The notes: a model not told the origin generated them from the sequence alone. Positions 36,001 through 48,300 are shown, counted from the stretch's first letter. The stretch is 64,000 bases of DNA from Enoplolaimus lenunculus (GCA_030248215.1 JASANG010000765.1:1-64000); one strand, 5' to 3'. Program-made: numbers and translations.

Positions 36001-36180
36001 TAGCTACATTTCAGCTGCCAAGTCAGCGTTCTTTGTACGACAGATTCACAATAACTAACAACTGTACCTGTGCCAGTCAGACTTATAGTGATCGCGCTGC
36101 AAATCTGATCTTGCAAAAATTACCCGACACGTTATACAAGTGTGGGTAAAAGACTGAGCGCAGCTGTCTTTCATATCCAT
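30040..36180 (-). CDS. ZNF622: ZNF622 / Rei1-type 60S ribosome maturation zinc-finger protein
   Basis: Nine exons join in phase: 36180-36068 (ATG), 35827-35743, 34538-34404, 34142-34001, 33395-33228, 32218-32056, 31484-31378, 30954-30805 and 30170-30040 (TGA), about 397 residues. Exon 1 gives the first C2H2 finger (C15, C18, H31, H37), followed by WHRYNLKRKLAELPPITAE. The second finger is CSFCQKTF...NHLNSKKH. Then come CLFC...HGFYLPDIEYCIDPEGML, GVGFMCLLC...KHMRDKCH, the EFQDYYDYTSSYPEAEE junction, LVLPSGSTLGHRSLVRYYKQ and GWTGT. These are family signatures in the usual order. Yeast Rei1 and human ZNF622 act in the cytoplasm on pre-60S subunits. Odd point: exon 4 contains one in-frame TGA at 34031-34029, although the exon is in phase on both sides. 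A 69-nt intron (34092-34024, GTTAGA...TGTAG) would remove it. Confidence 0.92.
30290..30640. repeat. Tandem repeat, about 160-bp unit, two copies, in ZNF622 last intron
   Basis: CAAACAAACTTCACACTACA at 30359 and CAAACAAACTTTACACTACA at 30521 mark the same point in two copies with a period of about 162 bases. Each copy contains several short words such as ATTTTCCCTA, TTTTCCACTTTTCCC and their inverses. A single CTGTTCTATACATGGGCC end of the TTAGGC MITE family follows at 30,717-30,734. Confidence 0.6.
34640..34740 (-). repeat. Fragment of the composite element found at 62.2-63.2 kb
   Basis: GCGCAGCGAAACTCTAAGCG, GAAGCTCGAAATTTCGCGAAGCG and TTGTACTCGGGGGTC appear in reverse complement relative to 63,120-63,215, in the same order. 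It lies between ZNF622 exons 2 and 3. Just beyond it (34,744-34,790) is a CAGGGATGTGCAGTCTCGGT end of the hAT-type family. Confidence 0.6.
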
Positions 36181-36939
36181 ATTGTATAAACCTAATTACC
36201 TATTATTTATTATGTCTCTAAAGAACGTATATGTAAATATTTGAAGCGCAGATCATAACAGTGATGTGATAAGTTGGTTATTCCAGCATACTCCTACCGG
36301 TTTTGTGTTTGTAGCTGAAAATGAGGGTCGTTCTGAGGTTTCGATCCCATGACAGAGGAATTATCATTCCAGCGCGCTAGCACTGAGTAACACCGCCTCA
36401 CAGTCACAATGTATACATGTTACATGTTGAACTTAAACATATGTCTTTAGACTCTATATATTTATCTTATTTCCTCTATGTATTCTTGCATCTACTTATG
36501 TGCCTTGATGGTTCTACATATGTACATGAATACGCATTTGCCTTTCACTATTGCACAGCAGTAGTGTCAGCTGGTGTCGCCTATATGTATCACCAGCCAG
36601 GCCCATCACACATATTAAATGTAGTACGTAGTTTGCAGTTGGAAGTGAATTATTCACTGTCTCTCAACTGTGCAACTCCAGAATGTTTTAAAACATTAAA
36701 TATACAGCAGACAGCTAGTTCGGGAGCCCCGTTTTAAAACGATTAAGTGTAGGTGTAGCGCTATACGTATCGTGAAATGGTGTCCGGCACCGACCGTCAA
36801 AAAATTTTGTTTACAATGGATATGCTGTCTCATTCGGTAGAAAAGGGTGTGGATTATTAAACGACCGACGCTTGATTAGTGTAACATATGCAATGCACAA
36901 TGTGTTGTATGCTAACCGGCACCATAAGTTATGAACAGT

Positions 36940-37050
36940 TGAAGAGGCGGATTGCGTGACGCAATGGTTGAGCAATCGCTTAAGGTTCTGAAGATCGTCA
37001 GTTCAAGCCACCCGCAGTATCCGCGCCTTTCCAACCAAACCTAAGCCCAT
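36940..37050 (+). mobile_element. tRNA-derived SINE, copy 1
   Basis: AACAGTTGAAGAGGCGGATT is followed by GCGTGACGCAATGGTTGAGC (worn A-box) and GTCAGTTCAAGCCACC (worn B-box GGTTCRANNCC). The same leader, ACAGTTGRAGARGC, precedes two further copies within 1.2 kb. The A-box to B-box spacing is that of a tRNA, but the cloverleaf is poor, so I call it a SINE head rather than a tRNA gene. Confidence 0.5.
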
Positions 37051-37774
37051 ACCTAAACCGAGCCTTGGTTCCATCTAGTCTCTCTCAGGACTTAAGTTAG
37101 GCTTTGGCGTGTGGCTGGTTCTAAACGTAACTTAGTCGTACTTTAGAAACAATAGGCACATAGTATACAATAGCATTAACACTTTTTGTGATATTAATGT
37201 TGTTGTCGTGTTGTGTACCTATCCGGGTTGGGGCAGTACACATTGAAAAGGCTGGTCACCAGATTAGAGCTGATTGGCGTAACATAGAGTACGAACTTGA
37301 CTTGAGATTGACCTGCCGCCTGAAAACCATCCATTTTTCACAATTCGTTAGTAAAGTGAGGTGCCGGTATTCCGCTCTGCTTCTACAGGCGTATATTTTA
37401 TCATTTAGATGTTGTCTCCCTAACATTTGTTTGCTGTGATATAACGGGATTTTGGTTGCGGGTAGAATTTCCAATTCAAGTTAGCATCATTTTCGCAGTG
37501 CCTGCCGCGCGGTGATGTGTACATCTTTGCTTTTCAATTCTCATAGAGTATGTCATTAATTCCTGTTCAGCGTTTTTAAAGATGTCTTAAATATGATATG
37601 TATATATGTATGACATTCTTTGCATGACATTGGTACACTTTTAGTACATATATACCTATACCTACCGATATCCATTTTTTACACAAGCCTTCGTCCCTGT
37701 AAGCATGTGACATGCTTGGCCTGGTGCATATGCATTATGTGCAAAGCATATTGCGTTGTAAGCTAGCCGAGAGC

Positions 37775-37905
37775 ATACGGTCGACATATAGTCGACGATA
37801 AAAGCAGTTGGAGAAGCAGGTTACGTGGCGCAGTGGTAGAATATTCGCTTAAGGATTTGTACGCTTAGAGTTCGATCCCCGCTCTGGAGGCCATAGTTAG
37901 AAAAG
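37775..37905 (+). mobile_element. tRNA-derived SINE, copy 2
   Basis: The copy begins GCATACGGTCGACATATAGT, shared with copy 3, then GCAGTTGGAGAAGCAGG, then A-box TACGTGGCGCAGTGGTAGAA and B-box AGAGTTCGATCCCCGCTC. Of the three copies, this has the best RNA polymerase III promoter words. A 31-bp direct repeat (CGCTGTGAGCGCATTGGTAA) follows at about 37,950-38,005. Confidence 0.6.
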
Positions 37906-38009
37906 GTCTGATGTCACAGTGCCTACCTAGACTGACATGGTTGCCACGCTGTGAGCGCATTGGTAAATTGCCGCGCTGTGAGCGCATTGGTAAATTGCCG
38001 CGCTGCGAA

Positions 38010-38140
38010 CAGCATACAGTCGCCTTATAGTCGACCATAGAAACAGTTGAAGAGGCGAGCTACGTGGCGCAGTGATAACACCGTCTGCCTGACACGCCGA
38101 TGGTCGCTAGTTCGAAACCACCCGTTACCCGCTTTTCCAG
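38010..38140 (+). mobile_element. tRNA-derived SINE, copy 3
   Basis: GCATACAGTCGCCTTATAGT and AAACAGTTGAAGAGGCGAGC lead into the A-box TACGTGGCGCAGTGATAACA and the B-box CTAGTTCGAAACCACCCG. Closely related to copies 1 and 2. Confidence 0.55.
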
Positions 38141-39817
38141 CTGCTTAGTTAAATTAAAAGGCCTAAAGTCTCTGTTCGTGTGTATCACGCTACCTGTAAA
38201 TTAGTTACTTGCACAACATAGCTAGTACTAGCTATGGCAATATAGTTTGCCTCAAAACAAACATTTGGCAAAGCCGATTTTAAACCCGAATTCCAGGCGC
38301 ATCGTATTGCACACCACAGCACCCGTCAGAAGTTACTGTTAGTGCAACTGTTGATCTATGAATTTAAGCACTAGCTGCGGTACATCAATTAAGAATGGCA
38401 AATGTAATTCATTAGTGGTTATTAAACCATGCGTTAAAATTTCTCAATATTGTATATGTTAAAGTTTACCGAGATGTAAACTAGAAGCACAAGAAGTTCT
38501 GCAAAAGTAAAAGCAACCTCGAACGAAGTATGTCAAAGTCCAGCGGTACATTGAATTAATTTCAAGCGTTCAACGAGGTATACGATACCAACAAATATTT
38601 CATCCGATTGAATTCTGTGTACTTGTCCTCTCGAGGAGCGTTTGCCATTTGCTGAACGTTTGTGTTTGGGGTGTTACCCTTATTGCTGCCATAGCACAGT
38701 TACGATTTTCGTATTGAAGATGCTAGCGTCAACTATACCCATAGCATGTGTCATTTATTACGATCGTCAACTGAAAATCACTTCTTTCTAGCACTGCTAG
38801 GTCCCCGTCTGTAAATGTTCATCATTGTGTTGTTGGCTTTGTAACGACTTAAAAACTGCACACAAATAGGTAAATTGAATAACATTTTCGTAAAACTCGG
38901 TGAGTATTTTATGAGCATTTAACGTTTAAGAAATTTGTGTATTTAGAATATCTGGTACATTTAATCGTAGTTTTTCAGTTTAACTATAGGTTCGGCATGC
39001 AGCTTGAAGATTACAATCAAAAATAATTTAATTCCATTTTGAAAGCGATGCCGATGTGTGTTAAATAACGAAAGTATTGTTTTCACTTCATGTTTTCAGG
39101 TTAACAAGAATAAAATCAAATGTATCTTGTGCCAAATTGTATACCAAATATTAATATACTAAAGCTAATTGGTTCTATACGTAGCTTTCGGTTGGTGAAC
39201 TGAACACTGACCCAATTAAAAATACACCGCCCAGAAATAGTTTTATCAATTGTACCTAAACCCTTGTGTAGAAAATTAAATTAAACAATAAAACGTGACA
39301 GTTTGTGGTTTCATTTCTCTCTTCGAATGGTTAATTTACAGATTGATTCGTTTGATAACTGATTTCAACGAAATAAAAGAAATGCGTTCTGCGAAATTGC
39401 TATATTAAAACACTTTTTTGGAAAAAATTTCAGATTGCTTGAAAAGGACACTGTCGGGTCCTAGCGGGGTGCATGTTGGGTTCGACCTTCATTAAAAAAT
39501 TTAAACCAACATTTCTTTACTTAGGTTTACACCAAATGCAGCCCCCCTGTCAGACATTTCTTGATCCAACACTGGAAGAGGAACCAATTTTGGGATGCGT
39601 TCAGTGTGAGATGTTCGAGCTACTTATATGTGCCCCATGTTGATGATGATGTGACAAGACCAACCGTGCATCTCCAAGTTGTCAGATTTGGCAACGTTAT
39701 GTATTAATTCGCGCAAACATTTTAACCACTACTGACTGCGCAGTATAATACTGAAAGCGGACAATTCTGTTGGTACATGAGAATGCAACTAAGGATTTTC
39801 TCTGCGTAAAAAGAATG

Positions 39818-40064
39818 GGCACATGTATAGAACAGGTCAAGATCGTTTTCCGGTGGGGCTAATAGAATCTGTTTAAGCTTCACACGAACTTTTTTGCTTA
39901 GGCTTAGGCTTAGGCTTATGCTTAGGAATGGTCTCATCTTTACCCTTTAGCCTTAGGCTTAGGCTTAATAGACTTGGGCTTAGGCTTAGGCTTAATCTTA
40001 TGCTTAGGCTTAAGCTTAGGAATATGCTAATACTATTGTGCCGGTCATGTTCTATACATGGGCC
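39818..40064. mobile_element. TTAGGC-bearing MITE (family E), copy 1
   Basis: The ends are GGCACATGTATAGAACAGGT and the inverse of GGCCCATGTATAGAACATGA. Inside, TTTTCCGGTGGGGCTAATAG leads into two runs of TTAGGC hexamers (39,898-39,922 and 39,948-40,020), ending GGAATATGCTAATACTA. The strand is read so that the hexamer is TTAGGC. Non-coding. Confidence 0.7.
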
Positions 40065-40225
40065 AAAGAATGTACCGAACATACATTGCCTTATTTCCTA
40101 ACCCACCCGATTTACAAGATTGTAATTTTCAAAAACGATGAACTTACTGAAAACGGAAGTTCCACTAAACTCTCAGCTCCGGAGTGGCGGATTTATAATT
40201 ACTGCAAAATGTTAAAGTACCAGAA

Positions 40226-40510
40226 TTAATCCCTTTTCACCCTAGAGTAGACTTCGCAAGCTCAACTTATAGATATTGTTTAAAAATTAACACACAATGT
40301 GCATCGTTTTATAATTCACTACGCGTGTGTTCAATACAAAGTCTCCATAAGACGTGAGAGCCTATTCGGGCTCGAGCCTCCAACTCCTATATTTTCTGGA
40401 GTACTGACGGCAAACCCCTTCCATCCGTGTGGCTGTGATCTAAGTCCTGGCTTGAAATACTTACCTACGTTGTACGTTTTATAGGACACATTCATGTGAG
40501 AAAGGGTTAA
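40226..40510. mobile_element. TTAA-bounded inverted-repeat element, second copy
   Basis: The left end is TTAATCCCTTTTCACCCT and the right end TTCATGTGAGAAAGGGTTAA. The right end is identical to that of the 2.75-kb copy, and TTAA bounds both sides. The inside contains a chance frame and no transposase. Confidence 0.5.
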
Positions 40511-40516
40511 ACATTT

Positions 40517-40842
40517 ATGGTGTAAACGGATAGCAAAGATAACGGAAACGGATAGTGATCAAAATATAACGGAACCGGAAAACGGATCTTTTAAAATATA
40601 ACAGTTTTCGAAATGTTTTATATTCTGCCCGCACAACTGAATTATGCAAATATCCAACGGGCTTTGTAAAATTTTAAAAAAAGCCAATGCACCTAAAATT
40701 TTCAGATTATGTACGAATTCGTAATTTTTATTTCATTTCGAACAATCGCAGCATATACTAATTTTTGAGCATAAATATAACAAAATTTCCGGTATTTTTG
40801 CACCGGATACGGCAACGTAAATGCATATCCGGTTGCACCATG
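40517..40842 (+). mobile_element. MITE family G, copy with both ends
   Basis: The ends are ATGGTGTAAACGGATAGC and the inverse of ATGGTGCAACCGGATATG. The inside has AACGGAAACGGATAGTGATC, TTCGAAATGTTTTATATTCT and GAATTATGCAAATATCC, matching 7,838-8,055. It lies 6 bases beyond a TTAA element. Other ends of the family are at 22,265-22,325 and 60,756-60,814. Confidence 0.65.
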
Positions 40843-42843
40843 TTAGACACACTAACACAGTAGCGACACCTAATTGCACACTACAATTATTCATGTCAAA
40901 TTGTTTATACTTATTTCCATACTCAAATAAGTAAACGAGCGAAAATATTTTATAAACAAGGCCTCGCTCAGGCAAGGGCTCGAAAAACGTGTTCCGTCTG
41001 TATTGACTCACCATTTGTTACAGTGTACTATTAGGTCCTGTGTGCTATTTATTACAACACGTTTGTATTAAACCTCGAATTTACTATATCTTTAAACATT
41101 GTGGCGAGCAGTGTCGTCGCAACGAGAATTAGCATCGATTTTAAAAGTTTAAAATTTAAATCAAAATTATATAAATTGGTCATCAATTAAAGAGCAAAAG
41201 ACCCTAAATGCAATTAAAATATCTCACAGATAAATCAGTCGTCACAGATATCTTTCATCGCGCTACGTCTGTGTATTGTTGTGTATATATTTAGTATTTA
41301 GGGCGTGCCCATTTAACACACACGAGGATGAGGGAAATGCAAATAGACACTGGCATACCGCATATATATATCGCGTTATCACTAATAGAGCAAAGATGTT
41401 ATGTCGCGATCCAAAGGCGTACCATCTGGGACTATTATGGGTCAACCTCACTTTGTAGCTGTTATTTAGAGTTTATTGTTCAATTCGTAACACATGAAAC
41501 CTCGTCGAATTTTTTTACAAAATGTAACCACCGTTTCCAAAATTATTGTGGCTACGCTCATGAGACTGTATAGCTTGGTCGTACCCTAAAACCAATTTAG
41601 TCATATTTTAAATTGTTGTCTCTTTTGGGGTGATGTGGTGTGGCCGTGGCGTTAACTGATATCACAGTCTCTCACATTGATTTAACGCATCGTTTAACTT
41701 GAATTTAAATTTCGACTTGAAGCCAGCGCATTTTAATTGATCTTTCGTTTGTCGCGTATGTTCAACCATAGTTCAATGCTTAAACGCTCAGCTTAATCAG
41801 CTTAATAAGGCCTTTTTGTTATGGAGTTAATCGTATGATTGGCTAAATGTTGTTTTAGCCGTCTGAGTTACATGCATAGGAATTTTTTCGGCGCTAGGAA
41901 ACATTCACCTATGCACTAACCAACTTCTTAGCTCTCTGCGTCGTTGTGAACAAAGCGAAAGTGTGTGAAATTTGTCACGCTTTAACACAACTTTAACACT
42001 TTATTGGTTATTAATTCTACAGTGTTAATTTTTCTGATAAGTATTAACCTTACTGCAAGTCATGTTACAGAATGTTTTTTGACATGCATTGTTTATTGTT
42101 AAAAGTATGCTAAACTCTAAACACCAAAATTTCACATAAATCTAAGCGATACAAATAGTCGTAGTTAAGCTGTTTAAATCTGTGTGCATGGTTACAATTT
42201 TGTAACGGCATGGGTAGGGCTGCTAACGCATTCCTCTAATTGTGGCAAATCCTCTATGCTTTTAAGTTTGTGACTAAGTTTCAATGAACTTATTTCGAGG
42301 CTTACTGATCCAAGCTATCACTCCAATGAAATTATGCAATGTGTCTGTATATTTATTAATCAGAGTGCGAATTACAGTAGGATCCTTTTTCTCAAGATGT
42401 CTTCAAACGCTTTGTCTATGCAAACTTTTTCATATATTTATGGTTAAAAGGCTTAGGCAGAGACATAAGTTTAGGCCAATAAGTCTAAACCTAAGCCTAT
42501 GGCTATGTGTATTTAAAGCGAAAGTGTACAACAGACAAAGGTTTTAATTTTGAGACAAATCCTAAAAATGAAGCTAGTACCTACTGTTTAGTGGCACAAA
42601 TAGTCAAAGTTAAACTTTTATTACTAAACTACAGTTATAATCGCAACCATTAAAATCGTTTGAATTTTTAATTCAGTTTGATTAATAACGTTTGCACCGT
42701 TTATCAAAATGGCTAGACGGGATTAGTATCGCCCCTTGATTTTAGCGGATCGCCACAACGACTTAACGCAATTGTGCGTGTAAATTCCATTTAAATTGAC
42801 AATAATAATGTTGGAAACAAAGTTGTTTAATATAATGACGTTA

Positions 42844-42983
42844 GCCAATGCAAAGATGAAAAGCTGAACGTTTTTCTGTGGGACTGATAATTAGTAAGTT
42901 TAAGCTTTAAACACTTTTTTGCTTACGGTTAGGCTTAGGAATATGCTTATACTACTGATACGTCCCTGTTCTATACATTTGCC
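42844..42983. mobile_element. TTAGGC-bearing MITE (family E), short copy 2
   Basis: The left end GCCAATGCAAAGATGAAAAG leads into ACGTTTTTCTGTGGGACTGA. The right end is GGAATATGCTTATACTACTG then CCCTGTTCTATACATTTGCC. Only one to two hexamers remain between them, so this copy shows the element with almost no array. Confidence 0.6.
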
Positions 42984-43220
42984 GTGACGTTTATACTTAA
43001 CTGAATAATTATTCATGCTTATTTTGGTCTACGTAAGAGAACCATCCCAGAAATCGGGTACCAACTGGCTATCAGCAACAACTATGCTTATCTTGCACTG
43101 TTCTTGTGGATTGCAAATCCTTGATTTTTTCACGCCAAATATTAATGAGCAAGAGCATTTCCTCGAAATCAACTTTATCAAAACAATTGAGCAAAAAATG
43201 TTTTAAGCTTTTACATATTA

Positions 43221-43474
43221 GAGTACCGGTCCGTAGCCAGCTCAACATGATAACGGTGCATAACAATTACGAATCTATGATGGGCCACATTTTTAAGAGG
43301 CGATGGAGAACACCCTTCCCCCCTCTGATTGCGAGCTACTTAAGCATTAGAGAACAGACCCGTAGCCAGTTCAGCATGCTAAATGATCAAAGTAATTTCA
43401 TGTCTATGACGAGTCACATTTTTAACAACGGCTGTAGACCGCCTTGCCCCCTCCCCTCTGATTACGAGCTATAG
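43221..43474. repeat. Tandem duplication, about 129-bp period
   Basis: CCGTAGCCAGCTCAACATGA (from 43231) and CCGTAGCCAGTTCAGCATGC (from 43360) start matching halves. Both contain GGCCACATTTTTAA / GTCACATTTTTAA, and both end in CCCTCTGATT-CGAGCTA. Divergence is moderate. A chance open frame runs through both copies. Confidence 0.6.
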
Positions 43475-43851
43475 TTATAGCATAAATATTCGCCAAAGGC
43501 ACAGTTTTATTTAGCGAAACCTCAAAAATTAATAACAGAATCGACGGTTAATTAAATAAAATGAAATATTAAGATTCAAAACATATTCCAAGGCAAAACT
43601 AATATTCAGATAAGACGCTTGACTGCGTTTAAAGCTGCCTTATCTCCGGGATTCAGATACTTAAACCGTGTGGGTTTGGTGTTTTGCTAATTAAATTTTG
43701 CCTGATCGAATCGAGCCAACCATCTCTAAGTATTAATTCGTTGTTTTAGGTTATGGTTTTTGCACCGGTGGATACAACACGGTCTACTCAGGTCATATGC
43801 CGAACTGAGATCAGATTACCCAGATGGACTGATATAAAACCAAAATGTTCT

Positions 43852-44064
43852 GGCCCATGTAAGGATCAGGGACGGAACGTTTTGCTGTGGGACTAGAATA
43901 GAGTAAGCTTAAGTTTTTGACTTATTTTTTTGCTTTGATCAGGCTTAGGCATAGGATTAGGTTTAGGAATAAACTTATTTTTACGCTTAGGCTTAGGCAT
44001 AGGCATAGGCTTAGGCTTAGGAATATGCTTATAATACTGTTCCGCCCTTGTTCTTTACATTGGC
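43852..44064. mobile_element. TTAGGC-bearing MITE (family E), best copy
   Basis: The left end is GGCCCATGTAAGGATCAGGG then ACGGAACG. The right end is the inverse of GCCAATGTAAAGAACAAGGG then CGGAACA, so terminal repeats run to about 27 bp. The inner left word GTTTTGCTGTGGGACTAGAA and inner right word GGAATATGCTTATAATACTG flank two hexamer runs (43,940-43,968 and 43,984-44,020). Confidence 0.75.
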
Positions 44065-45231
44065 AATCATTATTATTTAGTACTAAAACAACGTTTGCGT
44101 TTCGCAAGCTTCGCTCACGTGGCTTTTGGTTTCATTGTATGGTATACACGACTCTTCGTCAAACTTTTAGGGATCCACCACTTATAATTTCTCGAGTGAA
44201 GAAGCATATTGCGTTTTAAGTTATAGGATACTACTTCGTGCTAAAAGATTGAAACATATGAAAGCCATTAGGCTATCATAAAGAAACATTTGCTTAAAAC
44301 TATAATATTTTACAGTAATATTTTAAATTTAAAAACTGTGTGTAAGCCATTTGAATTTAATTTTTAAACTATAAATCCTTGTTTGCTATCATATATTCTT
44401 GTATGAGGAAAAAATTCACTTTAGCGGAATACCTGATTGATCCATTTAATGTAGATAATTGCGCGATTGCTAATGGCTGGGTTTTTCAAAATTTACTTAT
44501 TAAGTATTTACTAAAATTTAGCTTAAGTAATTACTTAAGTCGCCGAGTTAAGTAAATAATATATACTAAACTGTTTGAGCAAAAATATAAACGTCAACGT
44601 CGAGCGTGGATTCAAAGAAGAAACCCACACAATTGCGTCCTATCAATTAGGCATCATTAGTCTGCGATCTTAGTAGTTAAATTCGGTTATGGCGGAACTG
44701 TTAGTTCCTTATCACATCACATTTGGCCAGTGATTTAAGTACTTTTTGACTTGAATACGCTTTTAAAAATGATATATAAATTGGATAGGTTATTACTTAG
44801 CACACTCAAGTCTAGAAGTCTAACTTAATAGGGTTTCATAAACCATGCCAATTTTTCATTGAATAACAAACAGCCGCTTAATCCGCAATTTTGCTACAAA
44901 ACAATTTAACTTTTTATCACAAATAGCTTGCAAATCGCCTTAAGATTGAGTAAAACTTTCCCTGAGTTATGTAAAAGTTTTATCAAATCGCTTAATTGAA
45001 AATTAAACGGAATTTTGTGTTTTCAATGTATACTAAATCGAAAGGTAATACCTGGATTGAAAACAAGTTAAGCAAAAAGGACACAAATGTAATAAGCCAA
45101 CATTAATGAGTTCAACAATTCAGAATTGTGAGTTTTAAATAAACTTAATTCAGAGCTCAGACTTTTGTGGGGTTTCAACTCATTCTGAGTTAAAATGAAC
45201 TCACTGGAATTCACAGTGTAGACTAACTTTT

Positions 45232-45308
45232 TACCGAGGTTTAGTATTGGACTTTATAGACTTTGGCATATGCTTATACTGCTGTTACGGCTTAATTCTA
45301 TACATTGA
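45232..45308. mobile_element. TTAGGC-family MITE, solo right end
   Basis: GGCATATGCTTATACTGCTG is followed by AATTCTATACATTGACC, the right-hand inner and outer words of the family, preceded by a decayed GGTTTAGTATTGGAC stretch. No left end found. Confidence 0.45.
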
Positions 45309-48300
45309 CCATATTTTAAACAATGTGTGACGCAACAATTTGTCGTGTACATTTGAGTATAGTAAGTGATGACAACCACGCCCCAGTTATTTTGTCAGTC
45401 GAATACCCACGTGGCCCAAACAACAGCCAACAAAACTGAGAAATCAGCATTTAAACCATCATTTATTTTATAGATCAAAAGTACAATTTCAATTTATATT
45501 CCAGCATGCATGCAATTTCTACTTGTTTTAGTTTTCTCACATTCTTTATATTATCACTTTGGCAAACTGCGCATCTTTATATGCAGTTCACCGACTGATC
45601 CACAGGGTTGCATAACCCAGGCTGTGCTCTTTTTTCCCAATATGGATCAAATCCAAAGTTTTGTTGAACTTTTTAGTGCTACGTTTGCGGTTGGTTTATC
45701 GCTCCCCAGTTTTTTTTCGATATTATTGTTATTATTATTATTATTATCAAATTTGTCGTGCCCCCGACAAACATATTCCGGAGCCCCCACTGATGCCGTT
45801 AGTGATGCCATATGCAAGCTGGATGCTATTCGCTTTTAGACGTGCGATATTTAGTAACATTTAGATTGAGTGATGGCTGTGACGCCGCCTAGTCTAGTGC
45901 AGTGCAAAATGTTGTAGTCCCAGACGATTTGCTTTCGAAGCCCCATATCCCATTCGAGTAAATATACACAAGTTGCAGATCATGTTTGCAAAGTTTCAAA
46001 AAGCAATCTTTGAGGGTAACTAATGAGTATAGAGTAGACTTGAAGTTATCATATTCCGATGAATTCAAATATAACGCGTATTAATTAATACCACCTATTA
46101 AGCTTATCGAATTAAAACTTGCTTGCCCACGTCTACATGTTTAATATAACTATAACTACGGACGGCGAGGAAGATTTGTGTTCTCTCTACAGATTTCGTT
46201 GACCCTGACTCTACTTTTCAATCGCATCAGAAAATTGTTTTTGTCGAATATTTTCCCTGCCCCTTCTATAAGCGTTCTTGGCCGATCTGCAAATAATTTC
46301 TGATTGCGGATTGGCTATTAATATAAAAATTGAAATAGGCTTCTATTGCCGCATCAGAAATTAAGCTTGAAAATTACTAGCAACGCCCCATTGTAATATT
46401 ATATTTGTTTTTAAAATAATAAGCCAATTTATTTAGGTAGGAATTATTTAAAACGCTAAAATGTGTATATGTAAATGAATTAAAATGCCAGCGCTAGTTG
46501 CAATTGAAATGCTTCGTTGAACAAATGCAATTTGTTTTTTGACGCTTCGAAGCAAAATTGACTAATGCGATAGGGGTATTAGCTTAAATTACCTCAAGCG
46601 ATGTGAAACCTAAAAATTTAGATTCACTAAACAATTACTGCTACTAAAACTAAATAGATTGATCGGTTTAAGATGAACCAGATAAGTTTTTTGCTTGCGT
46701 AGAAATATAAATTATTAATAAAATCTTAATCTTCCAGCATATGTTTCTAGACTAACACTGTAATAAATGCCAAACAACTGCAATTTATATTTTGACGATT
46801 AGAAGCAAAATTGACTATATACTGCGTTTTGCCTCTGGGTATAAGCTTGATTGGCTCGTTTGATTTGAACCTAAAATTTGGAACAACAAACAATTCCTAA
46901 TTACACCAGTTAAATGTATTGCTTATGGTTTAACCAGATATTAAGTTTAGTTGTACTTATTGCGTTCGACAGTGTGGCTTCTTAATAATACCATTTAAAG
47001 CTAATGTTGAGGAATTGAGGAACAGAACTTGAAAATATGTTTACTATATATTTGTTCATAACAACAACTTCCAACCTGCTACCGAATATTTTATTAACTA
47101 CAGCATAGGAATAGCTAATTTTATCTGTTACAGTTAAAGAATTTCGATTTGAGGCGGTGTCCGGCGCCGCACGGCGCCGCATTTATAACATTTATGACGG
47201 CGCTCAATGGAACCGTCCCAGCTTATCTTTTCCTAATGATTAAACGTTATCGCAATTGGAAGAATGGACTACTCAAACGAGACAGCAGTTATATATATTG
47301 CTTGTTCCCAATTCGGCGTTTGTCTATTCTGAAACTATTAACACGCAAATGTTTACATTTTGTACCCATTTATAAAACGAGATTTGACTAATCAATGCAC
47401 GAAGACCACTGGCGAATAAGGGTCACTAAACACACCAGTAAGGATGAAAGCCAAAATTTTGCAATTAAAATTTAGTATTAAAATTGCGTTTTGCTTCTTG
47501 CGTCGCTTTGATGACGACATGTTTTCAATATTCTAACATCGTTTGACCATTTCGTGAGAAATATCTGTATCCGCCATTGATGAAGGTTGCTGCATCAACC
47601 ATGTCCTCAGTTATATCTGTATATAATGGTAATGGCACTAAAGTGTCTTTTGTTTCAATGTTAAAATGTCATAATTTAAAAGTACCAATTACGAACTAAA
47701 GCCATGCAAGAAATTTATATACCAGCTTCAGCAATAACAATATTGCTTTATAATTGACAATTTTTAATTTCCTATTAGAATCCGGTTCAGGCTTGCGTGC
47801 CATCCTAACCATTTAGCGTCCTTGTTTCGCTACATCAGTGGACCACTGTATCAAAACCGTTTTAGGCCGGAACTTAATAGATAATTGCTTTCGTTCTGAG
47901 ACATAGGCAAGATTTTATTTCGGAACGGGATAACTTTGCCTAAAACTTTTCGTAAGCGTAGTGAGCATGAGAAATTTTCCATCTCTGCAGGCTATTCTAA
48001 AGCCTGTAAAAGTGAGTTTTTAAGTCATTCCAAAAATTTGCCATACATATATAACCTCCTTTGCCCACTTGTATACATCTATGCTTTCGTTGTCAATAAT
48101 AGCTAGAATTCTATCTTTTCAAAGTCCTGAGCTAAATTGGTAAATATTCATTTATGATAGCTGTGGGCAGACGCATAGATGATTTCTATAGTTTACATTT
48201 AAACTCATTATATTCTATATGCAACGATTATTGCCTGCCTTCCCACTTAGTATCAGATGTCATAATATCTCATTTAGTCAATATCCAGGGCCGGTCATCT

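Noticed and set aside
37775-38140. Possible functional tRNA genes
   Set aside because: A-box and B-box are present, but acceptor and anticodon stems do not pair convincingly, and three related copies share extra leader sequence, which fits SINEs.
39898-40020. True telomere or chromosome end
   Set aside because: The TTAGGC runs are short, degenerate, flanked by unique sequence on both sides and enclosed by MITE terminal repeats.
45510-45839. Plus-strand frame with a hydrophobic leucine run resembling a membrane helix
   Set aside because: The leucine run is a (TTA)n microsatellite; the rest has no family resemblance and AT-driven composition.
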